Shown here in pieces: positions 39,359 through 49,755 of a stretch of DNA of 64,000 nt. This stretch comes from Phialophora verrucosa (lineage: Eukaryota; Ascomycota; Eurotiomycetes; Chaetothyriales; Herpotrichiellaceae): the NCBI GenBank assembly GCA_002099365.1, contig MSED01000014.1:2170001-2234000 (forward strand), read 5' to 3'. Every line of letters starts with the position of its first letter. The first letter of the stretch is position 1. A program made the position numbers and the translations under genes. The notes under the pieces were generated by a model. That model was not told where the DNA came from. It saw only the letters and a list, made by a program, of their open reading frames with translations, and did no database searches.

Positions 39359-41244
39359 CTAACCCAGGGCTTTTGATATTATTTCCACAGCCGCCATCAA
39401 TTCCTCATCCTGTTCGGATCTTGCGATAACCTGGATATGACACGGCGCACCGTCGACAGCCTCTGGGTCATCTGCCATCCGTTAGCTCTATCAACTCCGG
39501 CTTACGCTGTCCAAACACTCACAGTCTGAGATTCTCGGATCCGGGAGGTCGATACTCTTATCAGCCTTGAGATATGGGATGATACAAGCAGGGTACTGCT
39601 CGCGAGTGTCAGCTTTGGCCAGAGAATCATTTTACGTTTCAGTCCTCAATTACTCACCGAGAGGAGATTCCACATAACCCTATTGCTTGTCAGACCTCGT
39701 TTCAGAAATTGGCGGACCCGGGCTACTTACGTGTAAGGGGGCATCCTGAACGTGTCGTGCGGCACAGCGGTCTTGTGAGATCCCGGGGCCACGAGCACGT
39801 CTAGTTTGTTATCGACAAAGATCTTTAGCCAGTCTTTTCGGAATTTGAGGCGTTCCTCGTTCATGTCGAAGAGCTCGCCTAAGCTCTTGTCCTTGCGCCC
39901 TTCTGGTGGAGGGGTGTACATATCCTTGACAGAAGTCACCCACGGTTCTCCGGAGGCCTCGATGTGTTTGAACCCCGTGATCTCATTGTCAATGTCGAAA
40001 AATCTCCAAGACAAGTCGGTGGCTGCTGCGAAGGAAGGGAACTTTTCTATCATAATGATCTTGTGCCCGGCCTGCTTGAGCTTTTCTGTTGCTGTCTTCA
40101 CCGCCCGCAAGATGGTGGGTTGCACAGGCCAGCTTGGGCATTCAAAGATGACGCCGATGGTCAAAGTCGTCTTTTCTTCCACGGGATGCCACGGCATGGC
40201 AAGTGCTGTATAGTCATAATTCCATGGCTTGGAATTGATGACGGTCTCCAGGAAGAGCCGTAGATCTCGGGGACTATGTGCGAGGGGGCCCGCGGTTGGG
40301 ATAATGCCCGTCCAGCCATCCAGCACAGGATTGGTTTGGCCTCCAAACGGAACACGATCGACGGATGGCTTGAAGCCGAACGTGCCACAGCAGAACGCGG
40401 GAATGCGGATGGATCCTCCAATGTCGGTCCCGACACCGAGGATCGAGCCTCGCATAGCGACAAGGGCGCCTTCTCCGCCACTGCTTCCGCCAGCAGTGAG
40501 TTTGAGCTTGTTGGGGTTCAAGACCCGACCAAAGACGTTGTTCTCCGAATCCGCCGTCATCAGCGTCTGCGGGATGTTGGTTTTCACATACAAAACTGCC
40601 CCATTGTCGAGGAGAATATCAACTAAGGGCGAGTTGAAATCCGCTGCAGGGCGATTGATGAATGAGACATAGCCGATGGTCGAGTACTCGCCCTTGAGGT
40701 TGAAGGAGTCCTATTGGGATGTCTGTCAATCCCCGGCATGCTTATTTTCGCGTATCTCGCGGGCTTACCTTGAGAGAGATGGGCATTCCGTGTAACGGTC
40801 CCATCGGTTTTCCTTCCTTCTCGAGGTACTCGTCGAGATATTTGGCTCTCTCCAGGGCTTTGTCGAAGAACATCTCTGTCAGACAGTTGGTCTGTACCCA
40901 TCAGCGACAGCCGGTTAGCCCATGGAGGTTTAACAAACCACTTGATGGGCGATAGCGGCCCTTTTGCAGAATGCTAGGGTCACCTCGGAAGAGGACAGCT
41001 CTTTCGCGGCCATCTTGGCGATCAAGTCGGTGGCATCGTGGTTCTCGGTGATGGAAATCTCCTTCTCTGTGAGAAAGCCGCACTTCGCTGGGACATCGAG
41101 AACACTGATATCAGCTGTAGCGCTCACAGTCTCCAGAATGCTCGAAGGGAGACGCCATTCTTGCGGCAGCGCCTTCGCTACCTGGGCACGTTTCACCGCG
41201 ACGAGGGCTCTCCAATCTTCTCGGACCATCTCGAAGTGAGACAC
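39359..41244 (-). CDS. Amidase (acetamidase-like, amidase-signature family)
   Basis: Six exons, 41244-40939, 40891-40769, 40710-39731, 39679-39658, 39595-39523 and 39471-39359, give 538 aa. Exon 4 is only 22 nt. Amidase-signature hydrolases cleave C-N bonds with a Ser-cisSer-Lys triad, all visible here: Lys143 in GMPISLKDS, cis-Ser219 in TAGGSSGGEGAL and the nucleophile Ser243 in VGTDIGGSIR, with the family's 24-residue spacing between the two serines. The N-terminus ITENHDATDLIAKMAAKELS and the C-terminal YPACIIPY are typical of fungal acetamidase-like members. No signal peptide, so cytosolic. A second in-frame ATG at 41229 is an alternative start. It is divergent to an MFS transporter gene with 916 bp between, suggesting joint uptake and hydrolysis of an amide. 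Confidence 0.9.
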
Positions 41245-42160
41245 GAGATTACGATAATGTACTGGAGAGAGACTCGACGGTCGTTACGGGCAGGAGAAGT
41301 TAAGCTATATGTCTATTCAATTTCAGTTCCCACCGTATCAGGACACCGAAGCGGGGTCGCTCAGAGCGAGCCACGGCGTGGCATCCAGAGGCTGGCGAGT
41401 GGAGGCAGGTGAGACCTCGCTTGTATACTGGTCAAGGCCATCTAGGCCCTTTCGAACAGGACGAGGATACTTGGCCCTCAGTCGAGATATCTCTGAGGTC
41501 GACCAGGACTGTCAATCACACGGAATTGCGCGATCTTGAGTTCAGGCTAACGTCTCTGCGTCCCGAAACGGCGATGGGGGCGTTCAAGAACTCCAAGTGG
41601 TCCAGCCAATCGTACGGGATAGCGCACCTCGAGGTGGAGTGCGGGATATCGCCGGCCAGGCCCCAGATTCCATGCCGTGCTCCCGACTCTGGACAACTGC
41701 ATAGATCTGCTGGTTATCTCAAGGGAACCCTGCATGATTTCGTGGCCATCGTGACGTTTCGCAACGTCAACCATGTGGTACACGCATGCCATCGGCGAGT
41801 CGACGTGCGGAGATCCCAGAGACCCTTATCTTTTCGCAGAAAGCTTCATGCGACTAGGCTTTAATACCGCGTGCTGGACGTCGACAACCGAGCTGCTAGA
41901 GCTATCTCGAAAGCGATGGCTTGGGCCTTATCGAGGATGTCGACGGCACTCTCTTTCCATCTCGAGGTTGCCCACATACCTCCCCGGTCAGCGGTCGCGG
42001 ACTTTTGCGGCGTCAGGAACACAGACGCATATGTCGGTGTTGCCCTCCGCGTGTCGATCGCATAAAGAGTTCCGGTAGCCACACTTCCCTCCTTCCGGAG
42101 TCCCTGTCTCTCCCTCAGTTCAGTTCTTTCCGTCTTGGAATACCAACAGTGTCAACCAAG
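41245..42160. promoter_or_regulatory. Divergent intergenic, amidase / MFS transporter
   Basis: 916 bp with start codons on both sides. Shared control is likely, but no binding site can be named. An ORF at 41409-41864 has no recognisable features and is not called. Confidence 0.45.
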
Positions 42161-44293
42161 ATGGCGGCCTACAGCTTGCCTGTTGATAACGTGCCGGGCA
42201 CGGTACATCTCGTCGACATCGAGCATACTATGCACACCAGACACGCCGGCTCCGGAGACAAAGATATCGTGCTGGTGCCTACGCCGTCGAATGATCCTGA
42301 CGATCCGTTGAATTGGTCGCCCAAGCGGAAGTTGATGAACACGGCGTCGGTCAACGTGTGAGTTTGAAACCAGGTCCGCCAATACTTGTCTAACCAGGAA
42401 CATTTTCTAGCTACACATTGGTCGTCGGAATCGCCAACTCGGTCGTCTACTCTGTGCTTGTGCCACTCTCTGAGGCTTCTGGCGTTTCTATCAGCACGCT
42501 CAACCAGGGAACCGGCTACCTATTCCTCCTCGCAGGCTGGGGACTGCTCTTCTGGGTAACGTACTCCGCTCCTGTCGCCTTCGTACCAGAGTTGGGCTTT
42601 GTCTCAAGGCGGGCAACGCCAGTGGCCGAAGAAAATCACCTCGGATTGTGGTCTAGGCCGGTACTAACCTGCCGCGAACAATAGCAACCCTTTGCTTTGA
42701 GGTATGGCAAGCGATTGACATACCTGCTGTCAATATGCGGCACGATTGGTGTAAGTTGTCCTCTCCTTCAGTTGACAGTATCTGCCCGGCTGAGGCGGTC
42801 CTTGTCCACGCTCTCTTTCGTGCTACTCGTATTGACGGTCTCACAGTGTACCATGTGGGGACCGTATGCGCGCAGTAACGGGGAGTGGATTGCGAAGAAC
42901 ATCCTGGGCGGGTTCTTCGCGGCACCGATCGAAGCGCTTCCAGAGGTATCAGTAACGGACGTCTACTTCCACCACCAACGCGGAACCTACATGGGCCTCT
43001 ATGCCTTTTTCCTTGCTGGCAGCAACTACTTTGCCCCGGTCATCTGCGGCTTTATTGCCGACCGACAAGGGTGGAAGTGGGTGTTCTACTGGCCGACCAT
43101 ATTTCTCGGCGTCGGTCTGATATGGTGCTTTTTCTTCTTGGAAGAGTCGAACTACAAGCGCACGACTGTTGGGATCGTGGAGACCACCAGCGGCAGCCAG
43201 ACTCCAATCTCGGTCACCACGGCAGAGAAAACGGGGGAAAAACTGCCGGAGATCAAGAACGAGCCTGCAGCCGTGGAGAGCGGTACCATCACCTACGGAA
43301 CCAACAAGACGTACCTGCAAAGGCTTTCGTTGTGGCAGCCGTCACGGGGAGAGAACATGTTGCCAAGGGCCATCCGGTCGCTGAAGTATCTGGGCTGGCC
43401 TGTTATTTTCTACGCCGGCTTTAGCTACGGCAGCTACCTGGTGAGTTGGCCACTATATCACCCACTCTTCTATATGTGCCATGCTAACGTCGTTGCCTGT
43501 AGATCTGGTTCAACGTCCTCAACGCCACGGCAAGTATCATCCTTGGAGGCTCGCCGTACAACTTCAAAGCGTCCATGGTCGGCCTCTCATACCTGGCAAC
43601 CTGTATCGGGGTTTGTGTCGGCAGCTATTTCACGGGCCGGTTCAGCGACTGGCTCACCGTCAGACTTGCCCGACGCAACAATGGCATCATGGAACCGGAA
43701 CAACGGCTCTGGCCATTCGCCGCGTGCATCATCATCGTCCCAGCGTCCCTTATCCTCTGGGGCGTGGGAGCAGCCCACCACGTCCACTGGTTTGGCTTGA
43801 TATTTGCGATGGGGACGCTCGCCGGTTCGACCGTTTTTGGCATCACCCTGAGCGTCAACTACCTGATCGATACCTATCACGAGAGTAAGTGGCTGCTGTC
43901 TCTGCGACGACCTCTTTCGTCGTCTGGCTCCCTCCAAAAAAGCTCCTGCAAGCTAACGCGCTGCTTACAGTCAGCGGCGACGCGATGACCTCCGTCATCT
44001 TGGTGCGCAACACCATGTCCTTCGCCATCGGGTATTGTAGCACCCATACTCCTTGCTTCTCAGAATTGACTGGGCTGACTTTATGGCCGTGGCCGGACAG
44101 ATACGGAATTACTCCCTGGCTCGACAACCTGGGCCTGCAGGACTGCTTCATCTCGGCTGCCTTCATCGGCATGGCGGCGTCGTCGGTCTTCCTGATCATG
44201 ATCTTCTACGGCAAGAAGTTCCGCGAGCGCAGCCGTGTCAAGTACTGGAACCTGGTGGCTGAGCTGATGGCCAAGGGGGATGCGAGCATTTGA
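42161..44293 (+). CDS. MFS transporter (DHA1-type)
   Basis: Seven exons, 42161-42357, 42411-42555, 42685-42750, 42847-43440, 43503-43884, 43971-44031 and 44101-44293, encode 545 aa. The cytosolic N-terminus ends in DDPLNWSPKRKLMNT, the hallmark entry to TM1 in this fungal MFS group. Later landmarks are NGEWIAKNILGGFFAAPIEALPE and VYFHHQRGTYMGLYAFFLAGSNYFAPV in TM4-TM5, GWKWVFYWPTIF, a long charged central loop, then TM7-TM12 up to IGYGITPWLDNLG and a basic C-terminus. Intron 2 has a perfect TACTAAC branch. Intron 3 (42751-42846, 96 nt) is a multiple of three without stops, so retention would insert 32 mostly hydrophobic residues. Substrate is not predictable; the divergent amidase suggests an amide or nitrogen compound, but drug-like efflux is equally possible. 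Confidence 0.88.
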
Positions 44294-45185
44294 CAAGGGC
44301 GACGGTGAAGTGATCTCGAGGGAACCTCGTCTGTGACATGCAGCTGTCACAAGGGGGATATGCCTTGGCTTGAGGGAGATGGAATATGGAGACTCTGTTG
44401 CGGCGAAATACCATTGCTATACACTTGTGAAGCTAGACATCGGAGGCCGTGTCCTGGAGAGCGGTGCAGGATAGAGTAGAGTAGAGTAGAAACATGAGCA
44501 ATCATGAACACTGCGAGTCCTGCATGAACCTGAAGTTTACGGATGGATTTAAGTAAGAGCATAGCTGTTGGGGCCTGAAAGATGGTGAACCATGCCTGAA
44601 TAGGGTGAAGCCAGAGGAAACTCTGGTGGAGGCTCGCAGCGGTTCTGACGTGCAAATCGATCGTCAAATTTGGGTATAGGGTAAGTTTGAATCCTACCCT
44701 TCCGCATACTCATTGTGTGACTCGTACTAACATCAATTTTCCAACAGGGCGAAAGACTAATCGAACCATTAAAGCCACTCGGTGGTTCAGTGTGACCCGA
44801 AAGCGCTCGGAGGTGTGACACAAGGCTGTGCCTCGCTGACTAAGCAGCCTCGTCCGCGACTGGAAATTTTCTCCTTGAGTCACGTTTTCATTTTTCGGGC
44901 ACGAAACAATCGTGATTGGGGTTATCTTCACCGTTGTGCTCGAATGTACTGGGCGACGGCTGTCATTGTCACGTTCTTGGGCTTCTATTCGAACATCATG
45001 ATCTAGACTGTTGTCTGTCGTTAGTCTGCTCTTCCACGATTCCAGCGACTTGGACACGCGTGCGTTCAACATGCTCAGCCTTGCAGGCCCGGCACCCGGT
45101 TGTCCAGAAGATACGCAGCAGTCGCAGTTGGAGTCGCAGTCGGCGTCAGGAATCCATTTTCAGTCGGCCAGATTAGGCGATCCAG
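44294..45185. other. Intergenic, 892 bp
   Basis: 3' flank of the MFS gene and promoter of SUA5. It holds a short (GTAGA)n microsatellite at 44471-44490. No gene. Confidence 0.55.
44471..44490. repeat. Pentanucleotide microsatellite
   Basis: ATAGA followed by three GTAGA units, perfect and contiguous. Confidence 0.8.
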
Positions 45186-46979
45186 TTGATGTTCACGAGA
45201 GCTTCTTTTGTCCGGCTTTCGCTTGTCCGTTCAAACCCTCTGGTGGCGACAAGGGTTCCTAGGAATTCTTGTTCTGTCAGCAGCGGGGTGAAATCGATTT
45301 TAACCCATCCTTCTTCCCTCAACATCATGGCGGCCACCGTGAAGGACGTCATACACGAACGCCTCCATCTATCCTCGTTGCCGTACTCGGGCTGTGACAC
45401 CCGCATAGTCTCACTCCTTGACATTAACATCCCCGACCAGGCAACCGAGGAAGAGTATCGGAGCATCTACGCCCAGTATATCCAGGGGTCATCGCCCGGA
45501 GACAGGGCCTCCAACGCTAGTCTACTTCGCGACGCCATCGAATCTCTCAGATATGGTATCGCCCCGCCGGTGGCATTTCCCACAGAGACGGTATACGGGC
45601 TAGGAGCCGATGCGACGAACGAACCGGCCGTCAGCGGGATCTTCGCCGCAAAGGGCCGACCGAGCGATAACCCTCTGATCGTGCATGTCGCGAGCGTTGC
45701 TCACCTCGAGCGGATCACGGGCGCGCCTCTGCCCGAGGTGTATAGGGCCGTGGCCCAGCGGTTCTGGCCTGGCCCTTTGACCATCCTCCTCCCTGTGCCG
45801 GCCGGGGGCATTTTTGCGAAGAACGTCCACCCGGCCCAGAACACGATCGGGTTCCGCGTCCCGTCGTCGAAGTATGCGAGATTCTTCATCGCGGCAGCGG
45901 ACAGGCCGATTGCCGGGCCGAGTGCGAACTCGTCGGGGAAACCGAGTCCCACGACGGCGGAACATGTTCTGCATGATCTGACGGGGAAAATCAATTTCAT
46001 CCTGGACGGCGGGGGATGTGACGTTGGTGTGGAAAGTACGGTCGTCGACGGGCTGCATGATCCACCGCTCATCCTCAGACCCGGGGGTGTGGGATTGGAA
46101 GAGTTCAGAGCCCTTGGACGGAAGATTGGTGGGGAAATTGGCGACAATTGGGCGAGAACCACGATCGGATACAAGACTTCGATGCATCACGCGATTGAGA
46201 CGGCGGAAATCACGAACGGAAAGTCACCCGTCTCTGCGTCGACTGCAAGCGTGTCAGGTGCCGCTACACCTTCTTCCGAGACGCTGCTTTCGAACAACAC
46301 AAAGGCCAATGGCAATGGTATTGTAAGCTACGAAGAGGATATCAACGGGGCTCCTCGCGCCCCGGGCATGAAGTATAGGCACTATTCGCCCAAGGGGCGG
46401 TTGATTCTGTTCTCCGAACGCGCGTGCCAGGCCGGTCGCGTGCAGGAGAAATTGGACCAGCTCGTGGGCGTGGAGAATCATCCATTCGTCAAAGTCGGCA
46501 GCATCTCGTGCCACTGGCCTCCGTTCGCGGGCCTCGAAAAAATCCCTACCTCCACAGTCGACCCCACGCACGTCAGCGAGATCTTGGCGCCGAAAGCCGA
46601 AGGCCAGAAGAACCCAGACCCGATCACTCACTCGGGATACGCTGACATCACGTCCATCGCACACCTGCGCGTGAGAGATACAGATGTGGTGCTGTACAAT
46701 GTCCAGCTTGGTCCCGAAATCTCCACGCTCGCGCACTCACTTTTTGGTGTGTTACGGTTCTTCGACGAGCTGGAATGCTCGTATATCTTCGCGGAGACGG
46801 TGCGGCGCATGCCGCCGCCTTCGTCGGGTGGCCGGAGTTCGGCTTCTGATGTCGCGAGTGGGAAAGCAGCCACGGGGGGAGCGAATGACTGGAGTGGCTC
46901 GAGGCAATCGCGGCGCGACCTGGAGGATGCGGTGATTGACAGGATCGAGAAGGCGGCGGCGGAAAGAATAGACGAATAG
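45186..46979 (+). CDS. SUA5: Threonylcarbamoyl-AMP synthase Sua5
   Basis: Single exon. The first ATG at 45186 gives 597 aa; an internal ATG at 45327 (MAATVKDVIHERL) gives 550 aa. Sua5 uses threonine, bicarbonate and ATP to make threonylcarbamoyl-AMP, the first step of the universal t6A37 modification of ANN-decoding tRNAs. The YrdC domain shows PPVAFPTETVYGLGADA, FAAKGRPSDNPLIVHV, QRFWPGPLTILLP and RPIAGPSANSSGKPSPTTAEHV. The C-terminal Sua5 domain follows, beginning around APGMKYRHYSPKGRL. The extra 47 residues are rich in Arg, Ser and Val without acidic residues, like a mitochondrial presequence, so leaky scanning could give mitochondrial and cytosolic forms as known for this enzyme in other eukaryotes. 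Confidence 0.95.
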   Translation: MMFTRASFVRLSLVRSNPLVATRVPRNSCSVSSGVKSILTHPSSLNIMAATVKDVIHERLHLSSLPYSGCDTRIVSLLDINIPDQATEEEYRSIYAQYIQGSSPGDRASNASLLRDAIESLRYGIAPPVAFPTETVYGLGADATNEPAVSGIFAAKGRPSDNPLIVHVASVAHLERITGAPLPEVYRAVAQRFWPGPLTILLPVPAGGIFAKNVHPAQNTIGFRVPSSKYARFFIAAADRPIAGPSANSSGKPSPTTAEHVLHDLTGKINFILDGGGCDVGVESTVVDGLHDPPLILRPGGVGLEEFRALGRKIGGEIGDNWARTTIGYKTSMHHAIETAEITNGKSPVSASTASVSGAATPSSETLLSNNTKANGNGIVSYEEDINGAPRAPGMKYRHYSPKGRLILFSERACQAGRVQEKLDQLVGVENHPFVKVGSISCHWPPFAGLEKIPTSTVDPTHVSEILAPKAEGQKNPDPITHSGYADITSIAHLRVRDTDVVLYNVQLGPEISTLAHSLFGVLRFFDELECSYIFAETVRRMPPPSSGGRSSASDVASGKAATGGANDWSGSRQSRRDLEDAVIDRIEKAAAERIDE

Positions 46980-47671
46980 ACCTGTGTGATTAGTAGCGTT
47001 GGCTAGGAAGTGCTTTTCTTATCTTTCGTGGCGGCGACTGGCTCGATTTAAAGAATCGACGGGCGCTTCCTTGTCTTGTCTGATCAGTCGGCCTCCGCGA
47101 CATGTCACCAGTGACCTGGGCTTGTGCACAAGAGCAAGATAAGGATCTTGCGAGGACAGGCAGGAGTAGCCACACTCCGTCCACGCAGACCTGAGATTTG
47201 ACTGGAGCTGTCGCTGTGCTACTGTCCCTGATGCTGCTGGTAGAGTGACTTCGATAGGGGATGCTTGACAGTAGATTCTATATGTGACTCAATTTGGAGG
47301 ACATGATGGATTCCAAGGGGTCGGGGGCGACGCCTGACTATATAGTTACGAAGGCCTATGGTAATATTACAGATGGGTCCGGAACGCCCATACGGCCTGT
47401 GACGCCTTGGCGTGGTCTTTACAGACCCTCGGGTAACCTTCCCAGTCACATATACTGTGACGTCTCCCACGTGATCCCACCTGGTTGAGTCACGTGTAAC
47501 TTTCCTTTTCTCGCGTGACTGTTCTGATTTTAGCCGAAGATTCCCCGACGAACGCGCTTTACGCGTCGCCCCAATGCTTCCATGCATCGCTATGGCCTTG
47601 ACAAGTAATGATGATAACTATGACTTCCACGCCCTTCTGACACTTGTCCTCATTCTATCCCCTCAGCCAAA
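46980..47671. other. Intergenic, 692 bp
   Basis: 3' flank of SUA5 and promoter of the TPR/F-box gene. Two nearby CACGTG sites (about 47468-47473 and 47491-47496) could bind a bHLH factor; this is speculative. Confidence 0.45.
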
Positions 47672-49486
47672 ATGGATGCCGAGAAACGCTTGCCCAAGCA
47701 GGTGGCGGACCTATTAGTCGAATGCCGAAAGGCTGTGAAAGACAAGAACTATGACGCTGCAATCCAATCGGTCAACAAGGCGCTGAAGTGCTCCGAGAGA
47801 GCCACCACTGCGCCTCACCTCTTGATCGGTATCCTCGACTATCGCCATGCCGTTTACGGGCGTCTAGGCGACCTGGACTCAGCCCTCAGGGACGCCAAAT
47901 CCATGATCCGGCTAGACCGCAAAGATCCCCGAGGATATCTTCGCTGTGGCGCTGTCGAGCGGTCCAAGGGCAACAAGACCGCCGCACTACGATACTTGGA
48001 ACACGGCCTCAAGAGCTGTTGTGGAACAGATGGCTTGGACATACTCCGCCGAGAAGCCAAACTGACGCGCGATCAGTTGTCCGCCGAACTGGTCCTTTCA
48101 CAGGCACGAGATCCGATGACCGCATTGCCGCTCGAGATGTTGGAGATCATCCTGTCATATCTCGACTACAGACAACACGTTCGGATGCTCCGGGTCTCGA
48201 AGACTTGGAAGCGCGTGCTGAGTGTACTCCCGCCGCTGACTGACATGCTTGCGTTTCCAAACTGCAAAGGCTCAATCACGCTCAAGATGCTGCTCACGAC
48301 TCTAAGGCGACTCAAGACACCCAAGACGCTCAGACTGGCTGGCTTGACGGGCGCCGCTTGCGCCACACTCCAGGATCGATTTGCGCGGACGCGGCTGCTG
48401 GAATCCCTGCATGTTTTCCAGATCAGCGATCCGATCATCAATCTAGAAAAGTTCTCGTTGTTCGGCGCCAACTTGAGAATGATCGCGCTTGACCATCCGA
48501 CAAGATGCTCTCGTGAACTGGTCTACCGCATCCTGTCGCAGTGCTCGGGGCTCGAAGTTGCCCGGTTCACGATCAGCGGGTCGATCCATGAAGCTAACTG
48601 CAGGGAGCTCACCAGTGACTCTCTCCTCGAGCTGGACCTTAGATTCCAAGACAACAGGAGCAGATTGGTAAGTGGCCGGCCATCACATCGATCCACCCCC
48701 TTTTTTTCAAGTAGCGACCACTTGCTTACAATGCTTTGTTTGTAGCACGCACTTGCCCTGTCCACTCCACGACTCAGAAGCCTCTCCCTCCGTGGCCTCA
48801 CCAACGTGTCAATCAAAACGTCGGGAGACCTGGATCTGCGCCATCTCCAGAATCTGACGACATTCTCGCTTTACGATTGTGGTGTTGCAAATCTCTTTCT
48901 TCCCCCCTCCATCACGCACCTGCGCATGGATAGCTATCACTCCAACGTTGGCAGAGCCGTGGGTATTCAACAACCACAACCAAGTTTCCCCGCGCTGGAC
49001 AATCTCCAGAGCCTCAGCATCCTCCCCAGTGACGCACCGCGCAGTCACCTACCCACATACCCACATTTCATCTGCGATGCCGCGGCCAAGACCAAGCCCG
49101 GCAAGCTCACCTCGCTGGCTCTAAGCCAAGTTCCGGACAAGCCGACCGATCTCACGGCGCTGATGGAGTCGGGCTGGTTCGCGGGCGTGACGGCGCTGCT
49201 GATCGAGGGCCACCAGGTCGGAGATCAGCACGCTGCATTGCTCGTTGCCCACTGTCCCCACCTCGAGAGGGTCCATGTCCGCGGGGCGGCCATCACGGGC
49301 GTCTTCGTGGCCGAGCTGATGAAGGCGTCCACCTCCAAGTTGCGGGCCGTCACGCTGGAGGACTGCACCAAGGTCTCCAAAGACACTGTGCCGTGGGCGG
49401 CTGAACGCGGCGTGCTCGTGGAGCATGTCTCGTCGGTGGTCGCGAGGGGCAACGGCAATGGCCGCAGAGTACGCGAGCTGGAATGA
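47672..49486 (+). CDS. TPR-F-box-LRR protein (Dia2/Pof3-like layout)
   Basis: Two exons, 47672-48667 and 48746-49486, with a 78-nt GTAAGT...GTAG intron, give 578 aa. The N-terminus holds about three TPR-like helix pairs (VADLLVECRKAVKDKNYDAAI; LGDLDSALRDAKSMIRLD; GNKTAALRYLEHGLKSC). An F-box follows near residue 149 (MTALPLEMLEIILSYLD). Leucine-rich repeats make up the rest, with regularly spaced LxxLxLxx units. This TPR + F-box + LRR order is that of yeast Dia2 and fission yeast Pof3, SCF adaptors acting in replication-fork and chromatin maintenance. Orthology is inferred from layout only. The adaptor would bind Skp1 through the F-box and substrates through the repeats. Confidence 0.85.
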
Positions 49487-49755
49487 GAGGGAGACAAGGC
49501 GTTGGCGTTCGGCGCATCACACACCAGGACTGCACGGAGGGTGGTCTGCACTTTGGTGGACTGTAATGGATTGCAACGTCCTGTATTTGTATTGTCTTGT
49601 ATCATACGGTGCTTCACATTGGAGAGTGTGCCCCGCCCTCAGGCACCAAGTAATGAAGGAATGAAGTAACGAAGTCATAAGATAATGTGATAGAAGAATA
49701 AAGAAATAGAGCCGATAGGCAGTGATGCTAATAAAATAAGGCTTAGACTCCTAAT

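Noticed and set aside
41409..41864. 151-aa ORF in the amidase/MFS divergent region
   Set aside because: No recognisable domain, and composition is not coding-like; it overlaps other open frames on both strands.
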